The notes below the pieces were generated by a model that was given only the letters and a program-made list of their open reading frames with translations, had not been told where the DNA came from and searched no databases. Below are positions 19,508 to 29,858 of a stretch of 64,000 nucleotides of DNA, one piece after another (position 1 is the first letter of the stretch; each line of letters begins with the position of its first letter). Position numbers and translations under genes: made by a program. Source of the stretch: Methanococcoides orientis (lineage in GTDB: Archaea > Halobacteriota > Methanosarcinia > Methanosarcinales > Methanosarcinaceae); assembly GCF_021184045.1 (NCBI RefSeq), contig NZ_CP073710.1, positions 1,064,685 to 1,128,684 on the forward strand, read 5' to 3'.

Positions 19508-20167
19508 TCATTTCTTATGACATCTTATCAGAATTTCAGCAGCTTCCACAGCCTCTGTGGCAGTCCTTACACAGGCATCGGCACCGATCTTGTCAGCATA
19601 TTCCTGTGTAACAGGAGCACCACTGACCATTACTTTTACATCATCCCGACTTCCTTTTTCTTTCAAGAGATCGATGATCTCCCTGAGATTGTTCATTGTC
19701 GTGCTTGTCATAGAGGATGCTGCAATGATGGTAGCTTTATTCTCAATTGCTGCATCGACAAACTCTGATGGACCTAGGTCCTTACCCAGATCGATCACAT
19801 TAAAGCCTGCAATTCGTAACATACTTGATGCAATGTTCTTCCCCAGATCATGCGTGTCATTCCTGACAGTGCCTATGACAACAGTTCCTTTGCTTTCGAC
19901 CTTTATCCCACTTTCAGCCAGCCTTTCAGCAATGAGATCGTTCGCTTTATCAAGAAGAGAAGCTGAATTCATCAACTGGGCAAGGAAATATTCTTTTTCG
20001 TCAAATCTTCTACCGATCTCAGTCAGAGCCTCAACGAATTTTTTCAGAAGGTCTTTCACGTCATAGCCGCTTTCAAACCACTTTTCAATGACCTCGAAGA
20101 CCCTATTTTCATCAATTTTCACAAATGATTCGTATGCTTGACCGAGAAGTTCCTCTTTTGATAGCAT
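19508..20167 (-). CDS. Corrinoid (B12-binding) methyltransferase protein, orphan
   Basis: 219 residues in the MtmC/MtbC/MttC architecture: an N-terminal four-helix cap (about 1-85), then a Rossmann-like B12 domain with the base-off motif DTHDLG in VRNDTHDLGKNI (His about 110), SSMTSTT, and the PVTQEYADKIGADA tail. The His supplies the lower axial ligand to cobalt. These proteins carry a methyl group from a substrate-specific methyltransferase to a CoM methylase. No methyltransferase gene, with or without TAG, lies next to it, so the substrate is unknown. Confidence 0.88.
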   Translation of the reverse strand: MLSKEELLGQAYESFVKIDENRVFEVIEKWFESGYDVKDLLKKFVEALTEIGRRFDEKEYFLAQLMNSASLLDKANDLIAERLAESGIKVESKGTVVIGTVRNDTHDLGKNIASSMLRIAGFNVIDLGKDLGPSEFVDAAIENKATIIAASSMTSTTMNNLREIIDLLKEKGSRDDVKVMVSGAPVTQEYADKIGADACVRTATEAVEAAEILIRCHKK

Positions 20168-20353
20168 TACACTCCCCCTTTAAAGTACCATAATAAATGT
20201 TCATGGAACACTATATAATACTGTTTATTCAGTGATCTGGAAATGACTCAACCTGCTGGATAGATAGTTTACATTTAATAGTGTAGGCTAACGTGGATCT
20301 GTGATCAGCAATTCAATAATAATGAAAAATAAAAAGTGAAATTTGTGATGATA

Positions 20354-20375
20354 TCCTGCGAATTTAGTCGCAGGA
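20354..20375 (-). terminator. Stem-loop after fae
   Basis: TCCTGCGA pairs with TCGCAGGA around a 6-nt loop, beginning 10 bases after the fae stop and followed by a T-rich tract on the transcribed strand. A good candidate 3' end for a highly expressed gene. Confidence 0.5.
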
Positions 20376-20385
20376 GATCATTGAT

Positions 20386-20889
20386 TTAAGCAAATGGGTG
20401 CTCTGCAGAGTCCTTCTTTGCAAGTGCTTCATCGACTGTTGGTGTTCCGTCAACAGCACGCTTTATTGCCATCTTTGTTGCTTCGTAGTTGAACTCGTAG
20501 ATCTTTTCCTTGTCTGTTGCATCCCATTCGAGGAAGACTGAAACAATGATGAGAAGGTTCTCTGCTTCTTCTTTTGGAATGACGCCATCAGCTACACTGT
20601 CCATTACAGCTTTTGCAACAGCTGCCTGCGCAGGTCCGAACATCAGGGAAGCCTGAGATACATTCTTGATGGTTACCTTGTTCACCAGAAGTGTTGCAGG
20701 TTTTGGCATGACATTTGGTTCAAGGACTGCAAGTAATGGGGAATGACCCTGCTGTGGGTTTGCAAGTGCGTTCATGAACGCGGTCTCAACTGCACTTCCC
20801 TTTGTACCGATAACAAGATCGATGTGTGCAACTTCTGGTCCTTCTCCTACCAATGCTTCGCCAATTAAGCTGTTTGTGAATTTTGCCAT
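20386..20889 (-). CDS. fae: Formaldehyde-activating enzyme
   Basis: 167 residues matching Fae along its length: the start SLIGEALVGEGPEVAHIDLVIG with the catalytic-type His, GHSPLLAVLEPN, KPATLLVNKVTIK and MFGPAQAAVAKAVMDS. Fae condenses formaldehyde with tetrahydromethanopterin (here sarcinapterin), linking free formaldehyde to the C1 carrier pathway. It is a stand-alone gene with no HPS fusion partner. A GGAG leader lies seven bases before ATG. It is divergent from an HxlR-family regulator, which suggests aldehyde-responsive control. Confidence 0.95.
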   Translation of the reverse strand: MAKFTNSLIGEALVGEGPEVAHIDLVIGTKGSAVETAFMNALANPQQGHSPLLAVLEPNVMPKPATLLVNKVTIKNVSQASLMFGPAQAAVAKAVMDSVADGVIPKEEAENLLIIVSVFLEWDATDKEKIYEFNYEATKMAIKRAVDGTPTVDEALAKKDSAEHPFA

Positions 20890-21023
20890 ATTTTATTCTC
20901 CATTTAGCCTGTAGAATGACATTATCCAGGTGTTAACGGAAGTAATTTAAGGTATTACCGAATTTTATTCCGAAATCTGGAAGCATTCTACAAGACCGGT
21001 TTAGCACCCCCTAATTACAAAAG

Positions 21024-21036
21024 GTTATTTAATAAC
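21024..21036. promoter_or_regulatory. Inverted repeat in the fae/HxlR intergenic region
   Basis: GTTATT-T-AATAAC lies 35 bases before the regulator ATG. A second repeat, ACCA-AA-TGGT, lies at 21045-21054, close to its ribosome-binding site. Placement between divergent genes fits autoregulation by the dimeric HxlR protein; binding is inferred. Confidence 0.35.
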
Positions 21037-21070
21037 TTAATCTAACCAAATGGTAACCAGGTGAGAAATC

Positions 21071-21451
21071 ATGGGAGAATTGGAAAACAGCCCGATCGAT
21101 AAAGCTATCAGATTGATAAGCAAGAAATGGACACTGAACATCATCCGGGATATGTTCTGTGGCAGCACACACTTCAACGATTTTTTAAAGAATAATCCCA
21201 AGCTCAGCAGCAAGGTCCTTTCAGACAAATTGCGTCAGCTGGAAAAAGATGAACTTATAGAAAAGGTGATCACCTCCAAAACACCACTGAACATAGAATA
21301 TCACCTGACAGGCAAAGGCCGGAATCTTAACAGGGTACTTTTCGAACTTTCCGAATTCGCTTACAAGGAGTGCTTGGACGAATCTGCTCCGGAATGTACA
21401 GAGAAAAGCTTTGAGCTTACAAAGAAGATCCTCGGAATTAATGATCAATGA
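21071..21451 (+). CDS. HxlR-family winged-helix transcriptional regulator
   Basis: 126 residues. The HxlR core is clear: ISKKWTLNIIRDMFCGSTHFNDFLK, KLSSKVLSDKLRQLEKDELIEK (recognition helix), then a wing ending in YHLTGKGRNL. Cys30 lies just after the helix that in related YodB/HypR regulators reads redox or electrophile stress, and Cys residues also occur near residues 99 and 107. HxlR itself activates formaldehyde fixation genes in Bacillus. Sitting divergent from fae makes formaldehyde or electrophile sensing a reasonable hypothesis. Confidence 0.85.
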   Translation: MGELENSPIDKAIRLISKKWTLNIIRDMFCGSTHFNDFLKNNPKLSSKVLSDKLRQLEKDELIEKVITSKTPLNIEYHLTGKGRNLNRVLFELSEFAYKECLDESAPECTEKSFELTKKILGINDQ

Positions 21452-21551
21452 GCACGTAACATTAAATGTTAATTATCAAATATAACCGTAATAGCTCAAA
21501 AAAATAAAAAGAGAAGCAAGGACAAATATCCTTACTTTACTTTGACTTCAC

Positions 21552-24500
21552 TTATCTCATCTGTTCATCTTCTTCATCCTTCCTTCTCTTCCAGAGAACG
21601 AAGAGGAAAATTCCCAGAATTCCTGCGATCACAGGAAGCAACCACATTGAACTTGTAAATCTTTCTTCTGTAGAATCACCTAAATGTCCACTGTCGGTTG
21701 TGGTGTCAACATCCTCACTTTCCACAGGGAACATTGCATCCATACCAAATGGCAGCGCTGCTACTGCGAACTCTGAGAATCCCGGAGTCCTCACTGTGAA
21801 GTAATAATAGTCTTTATCCACTGAAGAGGAAACAACTTCAAGCATTTCCCATTCAACATACTCAGCGCCGCAGTGAGTCACAGTTGTGGTGGTTGGATCA
21901 AGTTCATTCTGCTCATACCATGCTACAGGAACACGGATGTGGATCAGTGCACTTTCCGTGCTTCCCGGACTACTGGTGTCAATATTGATGTATCCATAGA
22001 CACGAGCTCCATTGCCTACTGCAAATGATATGTCAGCAGGTTCTTCCTAAGAGGATGATGAGCTCTGAGTGATGGTCACATCCATGTCATCGACATCCCT
22101 GCCCAGATTAATGTCCACACCGGTGACCATACATCCGGCAGTTTTGAGCTGGTCAAGTGTATCGATCTCAACGGTATCTCCTGACATGACATCTCCCACA
22201 TCAAACTCTCTGGAAGCCTCAAGTGCTGAGCAGGCAGCTTCATTTTCCTGCTTTTCCTTCAGATCCTGGAAGTAGTAGTAGTTTGGAAGACCGTTGTCAT
22301 CAGATGATCCACCCCCGGTGCTTGTTTTAACAGTTGTGAAGTTACTGATCTGGGAAGAGTTGTTGAAACCAAAAATGTCGTAGCTGACTACCTTATAGTA
22401 GTACAGTGTTTCATCCTGAAGTCCGGTTAGCATGATACTGTGATCTGTTCCAAATACTGCTTTTGAAGCATTCATAGAGACATTTGAATCGAGACCATAG
22501 TATACCGTGGAATTGGCAGCTTCATTAGTCTTCCATGAGATTGTGGCAGACCTGTCTGTCACCTGTGATGCGGTCACATTGGTTATTTTCATATCGATTG
22601 CATCAATACCATAGGCAATAGGACCGATCGGAACAATATTACCACCAAGATCCTCAACAGTCGCATTCAGATAATACATTCCGGATTGCAGTGATGTGAA
22701 GTTCACAGAAAGACTGCCGGGGTATGATGTGGAATTGAACAATCCTGTACTGTTGTAAAGGTAGATAGTAACATTCCTTATGCCCATATTATCAGATGCT
22801 GTTACATTGGCAAATACCCAGTCCTGACTGAAATTACCTGAAGGTAGCACATCATCATTGAATACAATTACCGGATCGGTTGTATCAAGCAGGATAGATC
22901 TTGTTTCAGTTTCATTGGTGTTACCGGCATAATCCCAGACACTTGCGTTCAGCTGGTAGTAATCATCAGCAAGACCGCTGAAAGTAACGGAATGAGTAGG
23001 CTCAGCACTGATGCTGGAATCAACAACTCCACTGCTGTTGTACAGGTAGATTCCGGAAGCGTTCAGCCACATGTCACTCACGCTTATGTTACCAACAATG
23101 TAGCTCTGGCTGAAATTGCCTGCATCAGTTGTCTCATCATTGAAATCGATCGCAGGTTTAGCAGTATCCAGTGTGATCTCCAGAGTAGAGGTAGTGTTGG
23201 TGTTACCTGCAAGATCAACTACGGTTGCATTCAGGTAATAGACACCATCAGCAAGACCTGTGAATTCGTTGGAAAGGTTACCATTACCTTCGGTTGTACT
23301 GGAATCCACAAGTGAACTCTCATTGTACAGGGATATTGTAAGACTGGAATAGCCGAATAAATCGAAGGATGTAACGTTAGCAAAGATACTGGTATGACTG
23401 AAGTTACCTTCAGCAGTTGTATCCTCGTTGAATACAATTAACGGATCGGTTGTATCAAGCAGGATAGATCTTGTTTCAGTTTCATTGGTGTTACCGGCAT
23501 AGTCCCAGACACTTGCATTCAACTGATAGTAACCATCAGCAAGATCGCTGAAAGTAACGGAATGAGTTGAATCAGCACTAATGCTGGAATCAACAAGTCC
23601 ACTGCTGTTGTACAGGTAGATTCCGGAAGCATTCAACCACATGTCACTCACACTTATGTTACCAACAATGTAGCTCTGGCTGAAATTGCCTTCATCAGTT
23701 GTCTCATCATTGAAATCGATCGCAGGTTTAACAGTATCCAGTTTGATCTCCAGAGTAGAGGTAGTGTTGGTGTTACCTGCAAGGTCAGCTACGGTTGCAT
23801 TCAGGTAATAGACACCATCAGCAAGACCTGTGAATTCATGAGAAAGGTTCCCAAGACCAGTGGTTGTACTGGAATCCACAAGTGAACTCTCATTGTACAG
23901 GGATATTGTAAGACTGGAATAGCCGAATAAATCGAAGGATGTAACGTTAGCAAAGATACTGGTATGACTGAAGTTACCTTCAGCAGTTGTATCCTCGTTG
24001 AATACAATTACCGGATCGGTTGTATCAAGCAGGATAGATCTTGTTTCAGTCTCATTGGTGTTACCGGCATAGTCCCAGGCACTTGCATTCAACTGATAGT
24101 AACCATCAGCAAGATCGCTGAAAGTAACGGAATGAGTTGAATCAGCACTAATGCTGGAATCAACAGGTCCACTGCTGTTGTACAGGTAGATTCCGGAAGC
24201 GTTCAGCCACATGTCACTCACGCTTATGTTACCAACAATGTAGTTCTGGCTGAAATTGCCCTCATCAGTTGTCTCATCATTGAAATCGATCGCAGGTTTA
24301 GCAGTATCCAGTGTGATCTCCAGAGTAGAGGTAGTGTTGGTGTTACCTGCAAGATCAAATACGGTTGCATTCAGGTAATAGACACCATCAGCAAGACTTG
24401 TGAATTCGTTGGAAAGGTTACCATTACCTTCGGTTGTACTGGAAGCCACAAGTGAACTCTCATTGTACAGGGATATTGTGAGGCTGGAATAGCCGAAAAC

Positions 24501-27500
24501 ATCGAAGGATGTAACGTTAGCAAAGATACGGGTCTGGCTGAAGTTACCTTCAGCAGTTGTATCCTCGTTGAATACAATTACCGGATCGGTTGTATCAAGC
24601 AGGATAGATCTTGTTTCAGTCTCATTAGTGTTACCGGCATAGTCCCAGACACTGGCATTCAACTGATAGTAACCATCAGCAAGATCGCTGAAAGTAACGG
24701 AATGAGTTGAATCAGCACTAATGCTGGAATCAACAACTCCACTGCTGTTGTACAGGTAGATTCCGGAAGCATTCAGCCACATGTCACTCACGCTTATGTT
24801 ACCAACAATGTAGCTCTGGCTGAAATTGCCCTCATCAGTTGTCTCATCATTGAAATCGATCGCAGGTTTAACAGTATCCAGTGTGATCTCCAGAGTAGAG
24901 GTAGTGTTGGTGTTACCTGCAAGATCAACTACGGTTGCATTCAGGTAATAGACACCATCAGCAAGACTTGTGAATTCGTTGGAAAGGTTACCATTACCTT
25001 CGGTTGTACTGGAATCCACAAGTGAACTCTCATTGTACAGGGATATTGTGAGGCTGGAATAGCCGAAAACATCGAAGGATGTAACGTTAGCAAAGATACG
25101 GGTCTGGCTGAAGTTACCTTCAGCAGTTGTATCCTCGTTGAATACAATTACCGGATCGGTTGTATCAAGCAGGATAGATCTTGTTTCAGTCTCATTAGTG
25201 TTACCTGCATAGTCCCAGACACTGGCATTCAACTGATAGTAACCATCAGCAAGATCGCTGAAAGTAACGGAATGAGTTGAATCAGCACTAATGCTGGAAT
25301 CAACAACTCCACTGCTGTTGTACAGGTAGATTCCGGAAGCATTCAGCCACATGTCACTCACGCTTATGTTACCAACAATGTAGTTCTGACTGAAATTGCC
25401 CTCATCGGTTGTCTCATCATTGAAATCGATCGCAGGTTTAACAGTATCCAGTGTGATCTCCATAGTAGAGGTAGTGTTGGTGTTACCTGCAAGGTCAACT
25501 ACGGTTGCATTCAGGTAATAGACACCATCAGCAAGACCTGTGAATTCGTTGGAAAGGTTACCATTACCTTCGGTTGTACTGGAATCCACAAGTGAACTCT
25601 CATTGTACAGGGATATTGTGAGGCTGGAATAGCCGAAAACATCGAAGGATGTAACGTTAGCAAAGATACTGTTCTGACTGAAGTTACCTTCAGCAGTTGT
25701 ATCCTCGTTGAATACAATTACCGGATCGGTTGTATCAAGCAGGATAGATCTTGTTTCAGTCTCATTAGTGTTACCGGCATAGTCCCAGGCACTGGCATTC
25801 AACTGATAGTAACCATCAGCAAGATCGCTGAAAGTAACGGAATGAGTTGAATCAGCACTAATGCTGGAATCAACAGGTCCACTGTTGTTGTACAGGTAGA
25901 TTCCGGAAGCGTTCAGCCACATGTCACTCACGCTTATGTTACCAACAATGTAGCTCTGGCTGAAATTGCCCTCATCGGTTGTCTCATCATTGAAATCAAT
26001 GAACGGAGCATTGTTGTCTATTGTTACACCGATAACATTGCTTGAACAGAACTTTTCAGCTGTTTCATTCTCACATGCTACCCAGGTAATATTGTAGATA
26101 CCATCTGCAAATTGGGTACTATCGAAAGTGACAGAAGAAACATCCTGAGGGAGAGAAATATATCCACCAACATCGCCTGTGGTGTTGCTCAGGCTGATAT
26201 TGGACACGAAAGCATCCTCGTTGTTATCGGTTACAGATGCATTCACGTAGAAAGTACCGGAAATATAAGCATCCGGTTCAGGTGCAATTATAGCCACATG
26301 CGGTGCTGTATTAATAAAAGTGATATCAAATTCGCTAATCTCGAAACCAGCGAGTACTTCATCGATCTGTTCAAGAACCTCACCTTCTTCCACAGTGACC
26401 CAGAGGTTGAAATTGTATGTTTCACCCGGTGTCAGACCACCAGTGGTGTAGTAGATGAAAGCGTTACCAATATCATCATCTGACATAAGGTATCGCTCCT
26501 TCTTTGAATAACAGTCAGGAACCTGAGTACAGTTGATGAAATATGTCGGTGTCTGAGAGCCGGAAAGTGAGCTGAAAGAGCTGGTCATTGCGAGGAAGTA
26601 ACCGGTACCATTATACACAGTCACACTTTCGGTTGCCAGTAGATGCGTACCAGCTGGAAGCTGGAGATCATTTGAAGCATCTGTACCCTCGTTGGAAACA
26701 GAGAAGCTACTTATCTCATATGCTCCCGAGTCTTTCAGGTCAAAGTCAAGTACCTTTCCAACAACGTTCGTATTCACACCGCTGCTCTTTGAGAAAATGC
26801 TGTAATTGGTTGATGAGGTCTCAACCTGATCTACGAATATACCGGAAACAGAGCCAACGTCAAAGGCACTTCCCTGATGTCTTGACCAGGATGTTGAAGT
26901 GTCACCTGAGTTGAGATCCTTATAGTAATATTGTAACACTGATTCCAGATCAGAACTCAGTGAGTATTTACCTATCACAAAGGTACCGGATTCAACACTC
27001 TTTTCCACAGACCAGTTAAATGCGTCATTAAATGTAGTAGAAGAGTGACTATAGCTCACATCCGTAAGCTGCTCACGAACCTGGTTTCCTTCTGCCGTAA
27101 CGAACTTCAAGAGAGTTATGTCAATATCATTAACCTCTACCGCACCGTTGCCTGTCCTGTTGAACTCATAAGTAATATTATGTGTCCCGGAAGAAGGAAT
27201 AGTGAAACTGATTGGCCTTGTTCCTGTTGAGCCTTCGTCAATATTTGACCTGTCTTTACTGAGAGACCTCATCTTTTCTTCAAGCACAGGTTCTGAGGCA
27301 CCATCAACATAGATCCTGACCCATACATCATTATCCAGAGCTCCGGTCAGTTTCACGATATTCATTGTGCTCATAAGGGTAAGGTCAACATTATCACTTG
27401 AAGTATTGAATTCCACATTTATGCCTTCAACAAATTCCGAGCTGGCGAAAGTGAAATCAGTTTCATTGAGAGGAACTGCGAGGAGGGAAGTCAGATTTTG

Positions 27501-28490
27501 TACATCTTCACTAGCACTTACCGGAGGTAGCTGCAATAAGTACGGATAACCACTGTTAATACTGTCATCCATGGACCAAATTGAAGAGAAATCCCAACCA
27601 ACAAATGTGGATTGTGTCTTCATTTCAGCTGTTGTCTTACCTGTGCCTACAGGACTTGTAGATTGACCAGAGGTTTGAGTATCCCAGTAACTATTAGTGG
27701 AAATTAACTCAAACATATCATATCCAACAAGACCACCGACAGAATCAGAACCAGTGACATACCCGGCAGAATAACTATTCAAAATTTCGCCATCCCAGCA
27801 TTCTCCAACGAGACCACCTATAATAGAAATACCAGTAACATTGCAAGTGGAATAACTATTGGAAACGGTTTCAAAATCATTATACCCAAGAAGTCCACCG
27901 ACATCATAGTCACCAGAAACATCTCCAGTGGAGTAACTCTGATCAACAGAACCTAAATTTACTCCAACAAGACCACCTACATAATCAAAACCAGTAATAT
28001 TGCCATTGGAATGACTTTGAATAACAGAACCATCATTCCATCCAACAAGACCACCGACATAATCAACACCAGTAATGTTAACATGCTCAAGCCAAACATT
28101 ATTAAGTTCTGAACTTGAACCCACATATCCAAAAAGTCCGATATAACTTGTGGATGGCCTATTTATATGAAGCCCGGTGATCACATATCCGCTACCATTA
28201 AAGCTACCTGTGAAATGACTTGAGGAACTACCTATTGGCACAAATCCGGCATTACTATTCCAGCTAATAGTTTCACTGGCATCGATATCATTAATCAATA
28301 TGTAGTTTGCTGACAAGGCAGTACTCATGTTCTGAAGCTGCTCGATCGTAGAAATCTGATATGGGTTTCCGGCAGAACCGTCCCCGACTGCAAATGTGGC
28401 TGCACTCGCAGGAGATGAGATCATCATACCGATTAATATCAGCAATAAACTAAGAAAAAGTATATTATCCGTTCTTTTTATAAATACCAT
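21552..28490 (-). CDS. Giant surface adhesin-like protein with one in-frame TAG (possible pyrrolysine)
   Basis: Reading the TAG at 22047-22049 as a residue gives 2,312 residues ending at TAA. Order: signal peptide (ending near SSPASA), GLUG repeats (about 80-300, GLVG...SYSTGDVSG), an extracellular region (330-820), six 190-residue double Ig-like units (about 827-1970), an Fn3-like domain (1975-2065), a PGF-pre-PGF domain (about 2075-2255, ending RTPGFSEFAVA), and a membrane helix with basic tail (2280-2312). The TAG falls inside the PGF-pre-PGF domain, after a Ser run. All 164 following codons stay open and complete that domain and the anchor. Without readthrough the protein (2,147 residues) would lose its membrane anchor. 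Neither product is proven. Strict standard translation would call 22047-28490. Confidence 0.75.
22600..26010 (-). repeat. Six tandem 570-bp units encoding paired Ig-like domains
   Basis: Near-identical DNA recurs with an exact 570-bp period (unit boundaries near 26000, 25430, 24860, 24290, 23720 and 23150). Each unit encodes two alternating 95-residue domains. Type A begins DFNDETTDEGNFSQ and type B begins VFNEDTTAEGNFS. The first five units are almost identical. In the sixth, type B has diverged (VFNDDVLPSGNFSQDW). Many N-x-S/T sequons imply heavy glycosylation. Confidence 0.9.
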
Positions 28491-28967
28491 TATATCATCC
28501 TAAAATTTATAAATGCTTATAATTAAATAATTAAGAGAGTTTAAATGTAAGTATTATGCATGATATATATACATAACTATCGAGATAATGCGAAGTTAAA
28601 AGACCGATAGTTTTGATTTAAAAGTAAAAGCATTTAGATAACATCATCAAAACGTTGTTAAATCTATATTACATCATTTTCCTGAAATAGATAATTATAA
28701 TAGCAACAAAAAACACAACAAAAATACTACCGATGAGATCATCGCTGGAAAAAGCTTCGAGGATCAATGTGCTTTACTGTTGCAGTCTCTTTTTTCTTAT
28801 CATTCGACATAATTAGATACCATTCTTGAACGTAAATCTCTATATTAAAAATAATCAGGAAAAGATGGCTTTAGAAGATCAGGAAAAATCATCAGAGGTC
28901 ATCTTCAAACCCATTGCAAAAAATATAAGAACTGGCGATGCAACTTTAATAAGTGGAGAAAGGGTTT
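28491..28967. other. Intergenic region upstream of the surface protein
   Basis: About 475 AT-rich bases between two divergent genes. It holds the promoter of the giant surface protein and a possible frame-disrupted small membrane gene at 28669-28810. An open frame on the plus strand (28826-29074) has no family signature and overlaps the next gene in another frame, so I do not accept it. Confidence 0.5.
28669..28810 (-). pseudogene. Possible frame-disrupted small membrane protein
   Basis: From ATG 28810 the reading starts SNDKKKETATVK and soon reaches TGA. One base out of frame, the sequence continues LILEAFSSDDLIGSIF, then a strongly hydrophobic helix, and ends RKMM before TAA at 28669. Removing one A from the AAA run near residue 12 would join them into a single-helix protein of about 46 residues. 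It could be a real frameshift, a sequencing error, or chance. Confidence 0.25.
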
Positions 28968-29648
28968 ATGGACACATCTACAAATGTAATTCCAATACCT
29001 CTGAAGATGACAACTGCTTTCATCGTAAGAGGAGAAGGAACTATTCTGGTCGATACCGGTTATCCGGGAAGTGAAGATGCCATTCTTGAAAAGCTCCATG
29101 AAATTGATATCGCTCCTGAGGATGTAAACCTCATTGTCCTGACCCATGGCCACCCTGATCATGCAGGAAGTGCTGCAAAGTTGCGTGAGATAACCGGTGC
29201 AAAAGTTGTTATAAACCGACTGGATGCGAATAAGCTCCGCACCGGTACTCAGGGAAATTTAAAACCTTCCAGATTTATCGGAAGGATCCTCAAGTTGTTC
29301 CTCGGACATGGAAAGAATACACGCTATCCCCCACTTGAACCCGATATTCTCATTGAGGACCTGTTTGAACTTGATGAATACGGTGTCCTGGGAAAAGTTA
29401 TCTCCACACCGGGACATACTCCCGGATCTGTATCAATAATTCTGGATAATGGTGATGCCATCGTGGGAGATCTGATAGTCCCGTCACTTCTTTCCAGCAA
29501 GCCCAATATTCCTTTCTGGGCAGATGATCTGAATGAAGTTATGAAGAGCATCCAAAAGCTAGTTGACTATGCTCCGGAGAGAATATATATTGCACATTTC
29601 GGAGGACCTTACACTTTGGACGATCTAAAAAAGAGCTTCCGGATATAA
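28968..29648 (+). CDS. Metallo-beta-lactamase-fold hydrolase
   Basis: 226 residues from ATG 28968. The in-frame GTG 28953 overlaps the AAAGGG ribosome-binding site and is not chosen. The metal-binding motif THGHPDHAG (about 69-77) plus Asp in VGDLIVP and His in the GHTPGS and AHFGGP segments indicate a glyoxalase-II-like di-metal site. Many such proteins hydrolyse thioesters, lactones or act on RNA; the substrate is not evident. It is monocistronic. Confidence 0.88.
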   Translation: MDTSTNVIPIPLKMTTAFIVRGEGTILVDTGYPGSEDAILEKLHEIDIAPEDVNLIVLTHGHPDHAGSAAKLREITGAKVVINRLDANKLRTGTQGNLKPSRFIGRILKLFLGHGKNTRYPPLEPDILIEDLFELDEYGVLGKVISTPGHTPGSVSIILDNGDAIVGDLIVPSLLSSKPNIPFWADDLNEVMKSIQKLVDYAPERIYIAHFGGPYTLDDLKKSFRI

Positions 29649-29858
29649 TTGATTATAAAGATCACATCTTTTTGGTTTACAGAGACCATCTTCTCCGAAT
29701 TCGGCTTAACTGCTGCAATTTTAAAAATAAGAAGTTGTGTATTTAGTTTGCTTGTGGAAATCCGGGATCATTATTAAAATATTGTAATAATTGAGGGATT
29801 TCCACATTACTTTAATGACCTTATAGCGTATTTGTTGAAACTACCACATATCATCAGA

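Noticed and set aside
23231-25717. Five 68-codon minus-strand frames spaced exactly 570 bases
   Set aside because: They are out-of-frame shadows of the Ig-like repeats in the giant surface protein, and the spacing reflects the repeat unit.
28826-29074. 82-codon frame before the metallo-beta-lactamase gene
   Set aside because: Its second half overlaps the real gene in another frame and turns into a Arg/Ser/Cys-rich shadow sequence.
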